Positions 1 to 9,238 are shown, counted from the stretch's first letter. The stretch: 64,000 nucleotides of DNA from Alkalinema sp. CACIAM 70d (GCA_002148405.1 MUGG01000214.1:18532-82531); one strand, 5' to 3'. A program made the numbers and translations. Notes: generated by a model from the sequence alone, not told the origin.

Positions 1-507
1 GTCGCAAATATTTTGCAAGAAACGGGTTTAGAGCCCCATTTGTTAGTTCTGGAATTGACAGAAAGTTGTTTGATGGAGCAAGTGGAATTAACGATTCGCA
101 AGCTACAACAATTGAAAAATCTAGGGATTAACATTGCTATTGATGATTTTGGTACAGGATATTCATCACTGAGTTATTTAAGTCAGTTGCCGATCGATGA
201 AATCAAGATCGATCAATCGTTTACCCATAAAATCAACCGCGATCGTAATGCAACAATGATTTGTAAAGCGATTATTGCAATGTCTCGAAGCTTGAATCTA
301 AAAATTATTGCTGAAGGAATTGAGAATAGCAGTCAATTGTCATTTCTACGCCATCAGAGATGTCATGCAGGGCAAGGCTTTCTCTATGCACCTCCATTAT
401 CCTTAGAAGCGTTCCAAGTACGACTTCAGGAAGCGTTATCTCCGACCGTTATGCCAAACGGTTTCCTGCCGTATGATCCTGTGTCCTGCAACTATTCCTC
501 GAACTAG
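1..507 (+). CDS. EAL-domain c-di-GMP phosphodiesterase, C-terminal part (5' end outside window)
   Basis: The reading frame is open from the first base, so only the C-terminal part of a larger protein is present. It shows the second half of an EAL domain: ELTES, DDFGTGYSSL, then KID, AEGIEN and GQGF in the usual order. In this family these segments supply metal- and substrate-binding residues for cleaving cyclic di-GMP to pGpG. The catalytic EAL signature itself and any sensory or GGDEF domain lie upstream of the window, so activity cannot be judged. A TTG at base 13 is not a real start, because the frame continues upstream. The stop is TAG at 505-507. Confidence 0.9.
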   Translation, partial: VANILQETGLEPHLLVLELTESCLMEQVELTIRKLQQLKNLGINIAIDDFGTGYSSLSYLSQLPIDEIKIDQSFTHKINRDRNATMICKAIIAMSRSLNLKIIAEGIENSSQLSFLRHQRCHAGQGFLYAPPLSLEAFQVRLQEALSPTVMPNGFLPYDPVSCNYSSN

Positions 508-572
508 CGCAATCGAACGATCGCTCACAGCCTGAGGGACTTGCAAGTGAATAGGACACCGGGCATTCTAGG

Positions 573-1190
573 AGGTAATGAAGGTAGTGCCCTGAAGGGC
601 AGGATAGAATAGTGAGAGAAACTCAAGAGATGGTGAACCGGAAACACTGACGATGACAATGCATACCTGTCCAAGTGGTGGGTCACAAGAGGTCAGTCGC
701 AATGGTCAGACCCGCCATGGCAAACAAAATTATAAAGGTCGCGACTGTGGTCGTTAGTTTGTCCTCGATCCTGTCTGGAAAGCGATTACTCCAGAACAGT
801 ATGGACTGAGTGATCGGATGCTACTCGAGCGCGTCTCCTTAGCGGGAATTGCCCGGATCTGCAAATTTCTGAAGATACGGTGCAACGCTATGTCAACACC
901 AAAGCTGCTATTGTCCCCCAACAAGTGGAGGTGAGTGAGAAACCCAAAAAGCGTCTAAATGTGCAGATGGATGAGTTGTGGTCATTTGTCGATGAGAAAG
1001 GCAATGAGCAATGGGTTTGGTTGGCGATCGATGCTCAAACGCGGGAGATCGTCGGTGTCCAGGTGGGAGACCGGAGTGCGGTCTCGGCTCAAGCGTTAGG
1101 GAAGTCGATACCCCCGGTGTATCGGCAATGTGCAGTGATTTACACGGATCATTGGAGTGCCTATGGAGCAGTGCTACCTCTCGCCTAACC
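573..1190 (+). mobile_element. Degenerate IS1-family element
   Basis: This stretch holds a decayed IS1-type transposase (653-1188). The sequence just upstream, starting GGTAATGAAGGTAGTGCC, looks like a possible IS1-type left end, but no matching right end was found because the 3' part is missing. The element lies between the EAL gene and thiE. Boundaries are approximate. Confidence 0.55.
653..1188 (+). pseudogene. IS1-family transposase, broken
   Basis: The frame starting at 653 reads as an IS1 InsA-like zinc-ribbon N-terminus ending CGR, then hits an in-frame TAG at 755-757 where Gln is expected (a single change from CAG). A one-base deletion near 863 then shifts the frame. The 880-1188 frame continues with typical IS1 InsB sequence: MDELWSFV, a GDRSA segment and PPVYRQCAVIYTDHWSAYGA, carrying part of the DDE-type catalytic region. 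The frame stops right after AVLPLA, so the last roughly 60-80 residues of the transposase are missing. With a nonsense change, a frameshift and a truncation, this copy cannot be active alone. Confidence 0.85.
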
Positions 1191-1250
1191 TGCTTGCAAT
1201 AGGAGAGACGCCAGAAGTAATCGCAATCTTAAAGTGTTCTGCCAGAACCT

Positions 1251-2366
1251 TTAGGCTATTAATCGAGCCAGAAATTGCTGCGTCATGGCCTGGGGGTTCT
1301 CCGCTTCCATAAGGGCTCGCACCACAGAAACCCGCCGAGCCCCAGCCTCAACGACTGCTTGCACATTACTCAGATCAATCCCCCCGATCGCAAACCAAGG
1401 AATCGCACAATTTTCGGCGGCATAGCGCACATAGTCATAGCCTGCGGCGGCCTTGCCTGCTTTCGTGGGTGTTTCATGTACCGGGCCAACCCCGATGTAA
1501 TCGGCTCCTTCCTGCATCGCTCTCGCAAATTCTTCAGGATTCGTCGTCGATCGACCAATAATTTTGTCCGGCCCTAGGATCTGCCGAGCGACCCCATAGG
1601 GTAAGTCCTGCTGACCCAAATGCACCCCATCCGCATCCACCGCCAAAGCCAAATCGACCCGATCGTTGACAATAAACAAAGCACCGTATTGCTGACAGAG
1701 TGCTTTTAACTTCTGGGCCCGCTCGAACCGGAGTCCATCGTCAGTATTTTTATCGCGATACTGTACCAACGTCAGCCCGCCTTGCAGCGCAGATTCCACC
1801 ACCTCAATTAAGCGATCGGAGGGTGAAGTCACTAAGTACAGTTGAGCTTGATGGAGGCGATCGTGGCGGGAATGGGTCATGGTTGGCTGTTTTGGTAACG
1901 TTTCTATTGTGTTTGGTAACGTTTTTATTGTGTGGGTTTGCAACTGGCTAGCGGGTGACTGGCCAGTTTTTGAGCTGGTTTGCAACTGGCTATCTAAGGT
2001 GTAGATTTTATAGCGCATTTGCTTCATGGCAGCGCCCATCTCGGCACTATGCACCTTGCCGTATTCCTCCAGCACCCGCAGCGATTCTTCAATCCGACAC
2101 AAATTCGCCTGCAAAACCTGGGCAATACTATCCCGCTGCGCCTCCTGGGGATGGGTCATTTGGGTACCCAGATCCCCCGGCGTATCCCGCGCTGCCCGAA
2201 ATTCCGGTAGGTGCCACTTTGCCAATTCCTGCCGCATCGCTTTACAGTGCTCTGTCCATTCCGCCTGATTGAGGCCAAAACGACACCATTCCTCCACCAC
2301 TCGCAACCCTTCACGGGCGCGATCAAGATTGGCGTCCAGAATGCGATACAGCGCAGCAGAACTCAT
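1251..2366 (-). CDS. thiE: Thiamine-phosphate synthase with N-terminal extension domain
   Basis: ThiE joins hydroxymethylpyrimidine diphosphate and thiazole phosphate to give thiamine phosphate. The 371-residue product has two parts, as in other cyanobacterial ThiE proteins. Residues 1 to about 125 form a helical domain (ALYRILDANLDRAREGLRV), probably the ThiD2-type extension. Residues about 170-371 are the TIM-barrel synthase, with VQYRDK, IVNDRVDLALAVDADGVHLG, the loop TPTKAGK and WFAIGGI. The linker between them (about 130-170) is Thr/Gln/Ser-rich and is encoded by imperfect short repeats, suggesting slippage. The ATG at 2366 is the natural start. No TPP riboswitch is seen upstream. Confidence 0.93.
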   Translation of the reverse strand: MSSAALYRILDANLDRAREGLRVVEEWCRFGLNQAEWTEHCKAMRQELAKWHLPEFRAARDTPGDLGTQMTHPQEAQRDSIAQVLQANLCRIEESLRVLEEYGKVHSAEMGAAMKQMRYKIYTLDSQLQTSSKTGQSPASQLQTHTIKTLPNTIETLPKQPTMTHSRHDRLHQAQLYLVTSPSDRLIEVVESALQGGLTLVQYRDKNTDDGLRFERAQKLKALCQQYGALFIVNDRVDLALAVDADGVHLGQQDLPYGVARQILGPDKIIGRSTTNPEEFARAMQEGADYIGVGPVHETPTKAGKAAAGYDYVRYAAENCAIPWFAIGGIDLSNVQAVVEAGARRVSVVRALMEAENPQAMTQQFLARLIA

Positions 2367-2425
2367 GGGAACCTTTGAAAAACCTCAATTATCCTAACGT
2401 TTCCCTTGAGCAGTGGCTAGAGACT

Positions 2426-2734
2426 TTATGCTGTAGCCCTAAGATCCTCGTGCCGTATATCCTCATTTCGAACTCCACTCGCAATGAGCACTTGAGTTAA
2501 GCTCTCCTCAAAGTTATCTTCCTCAATGAAGATTTGCTGCCCCACTAAACGAGCATGAAACAAGATAGTGTCCATCCAGCGTTGTTTGTCCCAGCCCGTT
2601 GCCAGAACCAAAAAATGACCGGACTCAGTGTCACACACAGAATAGAGTTTAATTTCCTGCAATCGGGGTTGATTGACCACCGCTGCTCGCACGGTCTTTT
2701 TTAGAATGTCCGCATAACTCAAGGTTTGATCCAT
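2426..2734 (-). CDS. XisI-family protein
   Basis: The 102-residue product matches the XisI family (fdxN element excision controlling factor-like): an N-terminal helix (SYADILKKTVRAAV), a central strand region with LATGWDKQRW, and the C-terminal pattern LIASGVRNEDI, which corresponds to the family's LVAAGIPKEDI. Most XisI copies in cyanobacteria are scattered, paired with xisH, and unrelated to heterocyst excision; their biochemical role is not established. The start overlaps the end of the upstream xisH fragment by 16 bp, the usual xisH-xisI arrangement. It is slightly shorter than typical (about 110 residues) but looks intact. Confidence 0.75.
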   Translation of the reverse strand: MDQTLSYADILKKTVRAAVVNQPRLQEIKLYSVCDTESGHFLVLATGWDKQRWMDTILFHARLVGQQIFIEEDNFEESLTQVLIASGVRNEDIRHEDLRATA

Positions 2735-2907
2735 TGCAGAATGACCTCCTGGCTAGGTTCATAAACTAGAAGGTTGATCTTATTACGCTGCACAGCTAGC
2801 TGAAAAATCGGTTTTTGGAAATGCTTGATGTAGATGTCTTGACTCACCGCCAAGAATAACTCGCGCTCTGGCTCCTGTTCTTCCAAAGCCCATTGATAGA
2901 GAAACAA
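2719..2907 (-). pseudogene. XisH-family gene, 5'-truncated remnant
   Basis: The 62-residue frame matches only the C-terminal half of XisH proteins: EPERELFLAVSQDIY, KPIFQLAV and LLVYEPSQEVILQWI. XisH proteins are normally about 135-140 residues and resemble endonuclease-fold proteins whose catalytic part (the EVKSF region) lies in the N-terminal half. That half is absent: the open frame continues upstream to about 2994 but the sequence there (PVIIDGRSLKL) does not match the family. The TTG at 2907 is therefore probably not a genuine start. The gene looks truncated while its partner xisI is complete. Confidence 0.65.
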
Positions 2908-3078
2908 TTTCAGCGATCGTCCATCTATGATTACTGGTGGATCTGTTATGCTCCTCCGCCTCTTGCAAAAATTTTTAGGAACAGGAAAAATTGTTCAGAT
3001 CCGGTGCATCAGACCGAGAAATTTCGGGTAAGCTACAAGTCCAAGAATCCTATAAGCCGTGAATAGGAGATTTCTACC

Positions 3079-5022
3079 GTGACTCCCCAGTCTAGTCGTC
3101 ACCTCGATCGTCCACTGCGCCATTTTTCTTTGTGCTGTGTTCCTCATCCCACGCAGATTTTACAAATGAGTCTCCTGGCGACCCTGGGGATCAGTGGGCT
3201 GAATACGCTACCCGCGATCGCTCAGCCTAGCCAGCCCAAACCCTACCAAATCGCCCAGGCCACCCCAGCGGCAGATTACAATCTTGTCTTCGTCAATCCC
3301 CAGGTGGGTAACGATGGCAGCAACGGCAGCGACCAAGCACCCCTGCGCACCATTACCAAGGCTCTGCAACTCGCCCAACCCAACACAATTATCATTCTGT
3401 CCGCCGGTACCTACAGCACCGCCAATGGGGAAGTTTTTCCCCTCAACCTCAAGCCCGGTGTGACCTTGCAAGGTGAACCCCGCGATCGGGGCCAGAATAT
3501 CGTCATTCGCGGTTCAGGTGTTTTCCTGAGCAAGAGTTTTGGACGGCAGAATGTGGCGATCGTTGGAGCTAATCGGGCCGGACTGCGTGGTGTCACCGTC
3601 TCCAATCCCGAACCTCAGGGTTACGGCGTGTGGATTGAATCCAGCAGCCCTGTCCTCAGCGACAACACCTTTACAGGCAGTGATCACGATGGCGTATCGA
3701 TCGTTGGCAACAGCGCTCCAGTTTTAAAAAATAACTATTTCTACGAAAACGGAGCCAATGGCGTCACGATCTACGGCACCTCTCGGCCTGAATTGCGGGA
3801 AAACATTTTTGAGAAAACCGGATTTGGCGTCAACATTGCCCAAAATGCGGCTCCTCGCCTGATTGGCAACCGCATTACACAAAACAAAGATGGGGTCGTT
3901 GTGCAAGGGAATGCCCGACCCGTTCTGCGGGGTAATGTGATCGATGGCAACGAGCGGGACGGCCTCGTCGCGATCGCCAATACCCAGCCGGACTTAGGCA
4001 CCGTGGGCGACTTGGGCAACAATACCTTCCTCAGCAATGGCCAGTCCGATGTCAATGCCAAAACCAGCAGCCAAATCATTCCCGCTGCGGGGAATCAGTT
4101 TTCCACTAGCACTGGACGCCTAGACCTGAATGCCGCGACCGTTGCAGCTGCCCCCGTGGAAAGCCGGGAACCTCTACGGCTAAGTACCGCACTCCCCGTG
4201 CGCACGACCGCACCGACCCGTCCAGCGGCAAGTCTTCCAGCCCCAACGGCCTCTAGCGCCATTCCCATTCCGGTACCTGTGGCCACTGCGACCATGCCAA
4301 CGGCGATCCCGGCCACCTCAGAACAACCCGTGCGGGAAATCACCTTTTCGCGGCCCACATCTGGCAATCCTTCACGCCCTGCCGCCAGCCCCACCCCGAT
4401 CGCAGCTAGACCCGCGCCAAGACCTGAGGTTGTGGTATCTACTAGTGCATCGAGTGGCTTCCCAAATTCCATTCCCAATTCCATCCCCAATTCCGTGATT
4501 GTGCCCGTTGCTGTTGCGCCTGTCAGTCCCAGCGGTCGATCGCTGCCTCTGCCTAAACAAGCGAAAAGCAATAGCTTTAGCACAGGCACGGTAACCCCTT
4601 CTAGCCTAGCGGCCAATCCCAGTGTCAATAGCCCCGCTCCATTGACCTTTAATGCTTGGACTTCTACACCAGCTCCCCGGCCTAGTAATGTGTTGCCCGT
4701 GCCCAGTTCCAATATTCCCCTCGGTAATGTTGGCGATATGGCAGCGGTGCCCATCTGGCGAGGGGGACAAAGACCGAGCGTAGGCAATCCTCCCATTCCT
4801 CCGACACGATCGGGTGTCCCCGCTGCGGTTCTGCGCGTTCGGGTGGTAGCCCCCCTGTCCGATGAGCGGGCGTTGCGGACGATCGTGCCCGATGCGTTTA
4901 CAACTACCTCCCGAGGCCAAACGGTCTTACAAGCTGGGGCTTTTAGCGATCGGGCCAAGGCTGATCAACTGTTGCAAAGTTTAACCAGCTTGGGAATTCA
5001 AGCCACGATCGAGGAGTTTTAG
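3079..5022 (+). CDS. Exported right-handed beta-helix (DUF1565) protein with C-terminal SPOR-like domain
   Basis: The 647-residue product begins with a long signal-like leader (hydrophobic about residues 25-48, ending AIAQ), then DUF1565/parallel beta-helix repeats at about 65-330. This region contains NPQVGNDGSNGS near its start and repeated GVxIxGNSxPVLxNNxF units, as in polysaccharide-binding or -cleaving beta-helix proteins. A Pro/Thr/Ser/Ala-rich low-complexity stretch (about 350-600) follows, and the last 35 residues (LQAGAFSDRAKADQLLQSL) resemble a SPOR peptidoglycan-binding repeat. It is probably a periplasmic or outer-surface protein; the ligand is unknown. The start is a GTG at 3079 preceded by AGGAGA. 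The long antisense frame over the linker is a shadow. Confidence 0.8.
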   Translation: MTPQSSRHLDRPLRHFSLCCVPHPTQILQMSLLATLGISGLNTLPAIAQPSQPKPYQIAQATPAADYNLVFVNPQVGNDGSNGSDQAPLRTITKALQLAQPNTIIILSAGTYSTANGEVFPLNLKPGVTLQGEPRDRGQNIVIRGSGVFLSKSFGRQNVAIVGANRAGLRGVTVSNPEPQGYGVWIESSSPVLSDNTFTGSDHDGVSIVGNSAPVLKNNYFYENGANGVTIYGTSRPELRENIFEKTGFGVNIAQNAAPRLIGNRITQNKDGVVVQGNARPVLRGNVIDGNERDGLVAIANTQPDLGTVGDLGNNTFLSNGQSDVNAKTSSQIIPAAGNQFSTSTGRLDLNAATVAAAPVESREPLRLSTALPVRTTAPTRPAASLPAPTASSAIPIPVPVATATMPTAIPATSEQPVREITFSRPTSGNPSRPAASPTPIAARPAPRPEVVVSTSASSGFPNSIPNSIPNSVIVPVAVAPVSPSGRSLPLPKQAKSNSFSTGTVTPSSLAANPSVNSPAPLTFNAWTSTPAPRPSNVLPVPSSNIPLGNVGDMAAVPIWRGGQRPSVGNPPIPPTRSGVPAAVLRVRVVAPLSDERALRTIVPDAFTTTSRGQTVLQAGAFSDRAKADQLLQSLTSLGIQATIEEF

Positions 5023-5080
5023 GCGATCTTAGCTTTCTCCGATAAACTAAGACAGTCATCTCTCGTCATCCCCAGGGGAC

Positions 5081-6409
5081 ATGTCTTCCTTCGCCACCAA
5101 CTTTCTCATTGTTCTGCTCCTGATCATTGCCAATGCCCTGTTTGTGATGTCAGAAATGGCGATCGTGTCTGCCCGCAAAGTGCGGTTGCAGCAGGCTGCC
5201 AACCAAGGCGACAAAGGTGCCAAGTCTGCCCTCCACCTCGCGAACAATCCCAATAACTTTTTGGCCGCAGCCCAAGTTGGGATTACCTTAATTGCAATTA
5301 TTTCTGGGGCCTTTGGGGAACAGGTCTTCTCGTCGGTGTTTAAGCCCATCTTGGAAGATATTCCGCTCCTCAAGGCCTATAGCGAGGGCTTAGCCTTTGG
5401 CTTGGCAGTCTTGACCGTCACCTATTTCACTCTAATTTTGGGGGAGTTAGTACCCAAACGACTGGCTCTCAACTCCCCCGAGGGCATTGCTGCAGCAGTG
5501 GCAGGGCCGATGAGTTTGCTAGCCAAGGTGGCTTCCCCGATCGTTTACTTGCTCAGCCAATCCACCGATATTGTGCTAAAAATTTTAGGCATTCGGCCTT
5601 CGGATGAGCCGCAGGTGACTGAGGAAGAAATTCGGGTGCTGATTGAGCAGGGTACTGAAGCAGGAATGTTTGAGCAGGCCGAAGAAGACATCATGAAGCG
5701 GGTCTTCCAATTGGGAGATCGGCGCATCAGTGCCATTATGACCCCGCGTGTAGATATTCTGTGGCTAGATTTAGACGATTCGGACGAAGAAAATCGTCGA
5801 GCCATGCATGAAGGCTCCCATGCCCGCTTTCCCGTCTGTCAGGGGGGGTTAGATAATTTATTGGGGGTAATTCAGGTCTATGATTTGCTGATGGAAACCT
5901 TGGATGGCGATCCCCTAGACTTTACAAAGTCCCTGCAAAAGCCTGTTTTTGTCCCAGAAAGTACCCGTGCGCTTAAGGTTTTGGAACTGTTCAAACAAAC
6001 AGGAAATCAAATCGCCTTTGTTGTGGATGAGTATGGTGTGATCCAGGGGTTGGTGACGCTAACGGATATCCTGCAAGCTTTGGTGGGAGATTTGCCCAGT
6101 GCAGAAGAGCTTGAAGAACCCCAAGCCATTCAACGGGAAGATGGCTCTTGGCTTTTGGATGGGATGCTGCCGATTTATCAGTTCAAGGAATTGCTGGAAC
6201 TAGAAGAACAAGACCTACCTGGAGAGCATCGTGGCAGTTACCAAACCCTAGGTGGATTTGTAGTGATGTATTTAGGTCGTATCCCCATGTCTGCCGATCA
6301 CTTTACGTGGGATGGGTTACGCTTTGAGGTGATGGATATGGATGGGAACCGAGTAGACAAGGTGTTAGTGATGCCTGAGGCACGATCGAACTCATTAACT
6401 GCCAATTAA
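5081..6409 (+). CDS. CNNM/CorC-type membrane protein (DUF21, two CBS, CorC_HlyC domains); often called hemolysin family
   Basis: The 442-residue protein has the standard order of this family. Residues 1 to about 195 form the DUF21/CNNM membrane domain (LIIANALFVMSEMAIVSARK; LILGELVPKRLAL). Paired CBS motifs follow at about 215-340 (IMTPRVDILWL; FVVDEYGVIQGLVTLTDI). A C-terminal CorC_HlyC domain spans about 355-435 (DGSWLLDGMLPIYQF; YQTLGGFVVMYLGRIP). Relatives are implicated in Mg2+ (or Co2+) handling; haemolysin naming is historical. The ATG at 5081 follows AGGGGA, 58 bp after the upstream stop, so co-transcription with the SPOR gene is possible. Confidence 0.9.
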   Translation: MSSFATNFLIVLLLIIANALFVMSEMAIVSARKVRLQQAANQGDKGAKSALHLANNPNNFLAAAQVGITLIAIISGAFGEQVFSSVFKPILEDIPLLKAYSEGLAFGLAVLTVTYFTLILGELVPKRLALNSPEGIAAAVAGPMSLLAKVASPIVYLLSQSTDIVLKILGIRPSDEPQVTEEEIRVLIEQGTEAGMFEQAEEDIMKRVFQLGDRRISAIMTPRVDILWLDLDDSDEENRRAMHEGSHARFPVCQGGLDNLLGVIQVYDLLMETLDGDPLDFTKSLQKPVFVPESTRALKVLELFKQTGNQIAFVVDEYGVIQGLVTLTDILQALVGDLPSAEELEEPQAIQREDGSWLLDGMLPIYQFKELLELEEQDLPGEHRGSYQTLGGFVVMYLGRIPMSADHFTWDGLRFEVMDMDGNRVDKVLVMPEARSNSLTAN

Positions 6410-6964
6410 TTGCCGCCATTCAACCGCCTGATTTTGATAAGCTGCCTGACTCTGATGAATGATTGGACTCTGATTCACTGATTCTGATTGCTCGGAATCA
6501 TCATCCTGACGCCAGTGTTCCACGGGAGCGTTCCCTAGTCCTCCAATATACCCAGGTGGGTCATCCCTTCGGGTGATATCCATTCTGTTTTGGGCATGCT
6601 ACGTTAGAACGAGAAAAAGTTTGCGATGTCTTCCAGTCTGTGATGTTTTCAGGTCTGTGATGCCCTTAGGAAGGTACTCTTAGGAGGGTGCCCTTGGGAA
6701 TAGCTTGACTGGAAAGTCTTGATTGAACAGACGCACATCTGATACTTCAACTTGAGCATTCACCCCGATCCAGGTTTTTACTTCAATCCTGGATGGCCAC
6801 TGTTTGACTTAGCCAAAAATTAAGCCAAAAACTAAGCCAATCGATCGGAACTTTGGCGTCATTCTAGAAACATGCACCCTGATGAGGGATGAGCCATCCA
6901 CCCTAGACTGCTGGATCCTTACGCCCATCCCTCTCTCCTTCAGCCCCATTGGAGGAAATGCTGT
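6410..6964. other. Intergenic stretch with short stuttered repeats
   Basis: No gene is supported in these 555 bases. The sequence contains small, imperfect local duplications, such as CTGATTCACTGATTCTGATTG near 6470 (two overlapping near-copies), TCTGTGATG twice near 6639-6662, and AAAATTAAGCC followed by AAAAACTAAGCC near 6817. A GGAGG ribosome-binding site just before 6965 belongs to the next gene. Confidence 0.5.
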
Positions 6965-7894
6965 ATGCAGACATCGCTTGTTCCTGAAAATTTAACCCAG
7001 TATTCATCCCATAATGTGCTTAACGAAAATAGAGATATTGCAGGTTCCTGGGTATCCCATCCCAACTACTTCCACATTCGCGCACGCATCACAACTTTGC
7101 TCGATCGCTACCTCAGCAGCGAACACCTAAGTCATCATCTCGCCCATTTTACAGAGCCTGTTGAATACAACTACAGTTGCCCTTGGGGGGCGACGCCCTT
7201 GCACGTTTCCAATCAAGTGATTGGCATCGATCGAGAATTATTTGTGCAGGTTTTAACGAGCTTAATGCGAGTCGAGCCTATTTCTGATGAATGTGTCAGC
7301 GCTTGTTTAGAGGAGTGGCTACAGACTACAAAAATGACGGAGTCGCTACCCCCCATCGCACCGCATATTCAGAAGGCTCTTAAGGAATTACTTGGTCTAG
7401 ATTACCTTGCCAACGGTTTACCCCAGCAGCTCTACCACCGCATTACCCATACTGGCAGTGCAATTGCGATTTACTTTTGGTTAATGGCGCATTCAACGGG
7501 TGAGCTTCAGCAGGCGATCGTCCATCTGTTGCAATCGGAGATCTACCAACTCGCACGAGTCTGGGGCCTGAGTCGTTGGGCCTTGGGTGACAAGTTTCTA
7601 GTGCAGTTACAGCGTTCGCAACAGGAATTCCTCGCCCCCTTTGATCAAGCTCATGAGCCTTCCCAGGATCAAGCGCAGGATCAAACTTCTTCGGAAAAGA
7701 GTAGCCATTCATCATCAGCATCGATTCCGCTTCTTCAAAGATTACCCATTACGATCGAACTCACCTTTACGTTTTTACAAGTCATGGTGCGTTTACAGGA
7801 ATGGAATCGCCAACTGCATCCGATCGCGTTAAGAAGTTTATTTGAGCCAGAACACTTCTCCTGTTACTTGGAAGATGTTCCTCTGGGGGAATAA
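6965..7894 (+). CDS. Conserved-looking protein of unknown function
   Basis: The 309-residue product is not recognised. It appears soluble, with no signal peptide, no clear membrane segment and a mostly helical character. Noticeable features are a CPWGATPLHV segment near residue 75, a Leu-rich helical central part (about 90-220), a Gln/Ser/Asp-rich linker (about 225-255, SQDQAQDQTSSEKSS) and a final helical part. The gene has a good GGAGG ribosome-binding site 7-9 bases before the ATG and cyanobacterial codon use, so it is very probably real. It is flanked by long intergenic stretches and appears monocistronic. Confidence 0.65.
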   Translation: MQTSLVPENLTQYSSHNVLNENRDIAGSWVSHPNYFHIRARITTLLDRYLSSEHLSHHLAHFTEPVEYNYSCPWGATPLHVSNQVIGIDRELFVQVLTSLMRVEPISDECVSACLEEWLQTTKMTESLPPIAPHIQKALKELLGLDYLANGLPQQLYHRITHTGSAIAIYFWLMAHSTGELQQAIVHLLQSEIYQLARVWGLSRWALGDKFLVQLQRSQQEFLAPFDQAHEPSQDQAQDQTSSEKSSHSSSASIPLLQRLPITIELTFTFLQVMVRLQEWNRQLHPIALRSLFEPEHFSCYLEDVPLGE

Positions 7895-7987
7895 CAGCTT
7901 AACCGGATGCGTTGCAATTCACATTTGCACAGGCCCACGTTAAAACTTGCATAGGCTCACAATAAATTTTCTCACAGTGAATTCGCG

Positions 7988-8033
7988 TGAGCCAATGTGC
8001 ATGTTGAAAATGAGCCAATGTGCATGTTGAAAA
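7988..8033. repeat. Perfect 23-bp tandem duplication
   Basis: The unit TGAGCCAATGTGCATGTTG plus AAAA occurs twice back to back (7988-8010 and 8011-8033) in the intergenic stretch before 8150. It is one of many short tandem duplications between genes in this window. Confidence 0.95.
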
Positions 8034-8149
8034 TAAGTCAAAATCTGTAACTTAAAATCTGTGACTGATTTGATTGATCGCTTGTTGAACCTTGCGACTG
8101 ATCACACCTGATAACCCATTAAACGTTACAACCGATCGCTTGATAACTT

Positions 8150-8449
8150 ATGGCTTCATCGAAACCGAACAACCTCAACGCTAGTCAAGATCATAGTGTG
8201 GCATGGATCGCTCAGGTCTGGCTCTCTTTTATCCTGTCTCTTACTGCAACCACGATCGGAATTCTCTATGCACCTGTTAACCCATGGGTACGGGCTTATT
8301 TAGGAATGGGACTCATGTTTTCCGTCGGCTCGTCCCTCAGTTTGGCCAAAACAACCCGAGATCTACATGAATCTAAAAAAGTGCTATCTCGGATTGATGA
8401 AGCTAAATTAGAACGCTTACTTGCGCAGCACGATCCCTATCAGCAATAA
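8150..8449 (+). CDS. YiaA/YiaB-like small two-helix membrane protein
   Basis: The 99-residue protein matches the YiaAB two-helix family: a short polar N-terminus, AWIAQVWLSFILSLTATTIG as the first membrane segment, a tight turn (APVNPWVRAYLG), a second segment (GMGLMFSVGSSLSLAK), and a charged cytoplasmic tail. The function of the family is not known. It converges on the MlaE-type permease gene with only 3 bases between the stop codons, so the two transcripts must overlap. Confidence 0.8.
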   Translation: MASSKPNNLNASQDHSVAWIAQVWLSFILSLTATTIGILYAPVNPWVRAYLGMGLMFSVGSSLSLAKTTRDLHESKKVLSRIDEAKLERLLAQHDPYQQ

Positions 8450-8452
8450 GCG

Positions 8453-9238
8453 TTATAATCCTTTCAATGCCGCACTGCCTGGGCCTTGGAACATCAGCCA
8501 GGAGAGGAAAAAGTTCGTAATAAAAATTGCCAATAAAGAAGTAACAACCGCAGTGGTGGTCGATTGTCCAACCCCTTTTGCACCACCTGTGGTGGTTAAA
8601 CCCCAACTAGAACCAATAATTGCAATCAGCAATCCAAACACAACACCTTTGATGGGAGCGCTACATAAATCCCAAAGGTTAACAAAGCTCTTAGCTGAAT
8701 CTAAGAAAACATGATGGGAAATACCATACATCCAGTCGGCGATAAACATTCCGCCTGTCATTCCTGTAGCCAGGGACATGAGCGTTAGCAACGGTAGCAT
8801 CAAGCAGCAAGCAATCACACGGGGAATCACTAAGTAATCCACCGGATCGGTACGCAGCATGTAAAGCGCATCAATTTGCTCGGTAACTTGCATCGTGCCC
8901 AATTCCGCTGCAAAAGCTGAGCCGACCCGTCCCGCTAAAATAACCGCTGTGAGCACCGGAGCGAGTTCCCGCGAGAGCGAAATGGCGAGAACACCGCCCA
9001 CCGCTGAGCCCGCCCCTAAATTAATAAATTCCCGTGCCACCTGAATCGTAAAAACCATGCCCACAAAGCTGGCCGTGAGAAGCGCGATCGCTAAGGATTC
9101 TGGGCCCACCAACACCATCTGCTCCACAGTATTGCGGCGATGAATTTTGCCTTGCAATAGGTGCACCACCACCTGCCCCGCCAAGAAGCAGGCAGCAATG
9201 AGACGATTTCCCCACTTAGCAAGCGAACTGGTAGCCAT
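8453..9238 (-). CDS. MlaE/YrbE-family ABC transporter permease
   Basis: The 261-residue polytopic protein shows MlaE family features: MVLVGPESLAIALLTASFVG early, then SRELAPVLTAVILAGRVGSAFAAELGTM (the conserved ELAP..A....G R.G...AELG region), the segment TEQIDALYMLRTDPVDYLV, and a C-terminal GLTTTGGAKGVG motif. Such permeases work with an ATPase and an MCE-domain substrate-binding protein to move lipids between membranes; in cyanobacteria and plastids (TGD1) the role is lipid transfer. The ATPase and MCE partners are not in this window, so the gene stands alone here. The ATG at 9238 is a clear start. Confidence 0.9.
   Translation of the reverse strand: MATSSLAKWGNRLIAACFLAGQVVVHLLQGKIHRRNTVEQMVLVGPESLAIALLTASFVGMVFTIQVAREFINLGAGSAVGGVLAISLSRELAPVLTAVILAGRVGSAFAAELGTMQVTEQIDALYMLRTDPVDYLVIPRVIACCLMLPLLTLMSLATGMTGGMFIADWMYGISHHVFLDSAKSFVNLWDLCSAPIKGVVFGLLIAIIGSSWGLTTTGGAKGVGQSTTTAVVTSLLAIFITNFFLSWLMFQGPGSAALKGL

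Noticed and set aside
2367..2425. Possible TPP riboswitch near thiE
   Set aside because: The sequence next to thiE lacks the conserved CTGAGA and related TPP motifs.
4095..4958. Long minus-strand frame (287 codons) inside the SPOR gene
   Set aside because: It is the antisense of a Pro/Ala-rich linker with high GC third positions; its product is low-complexity and matches no family.
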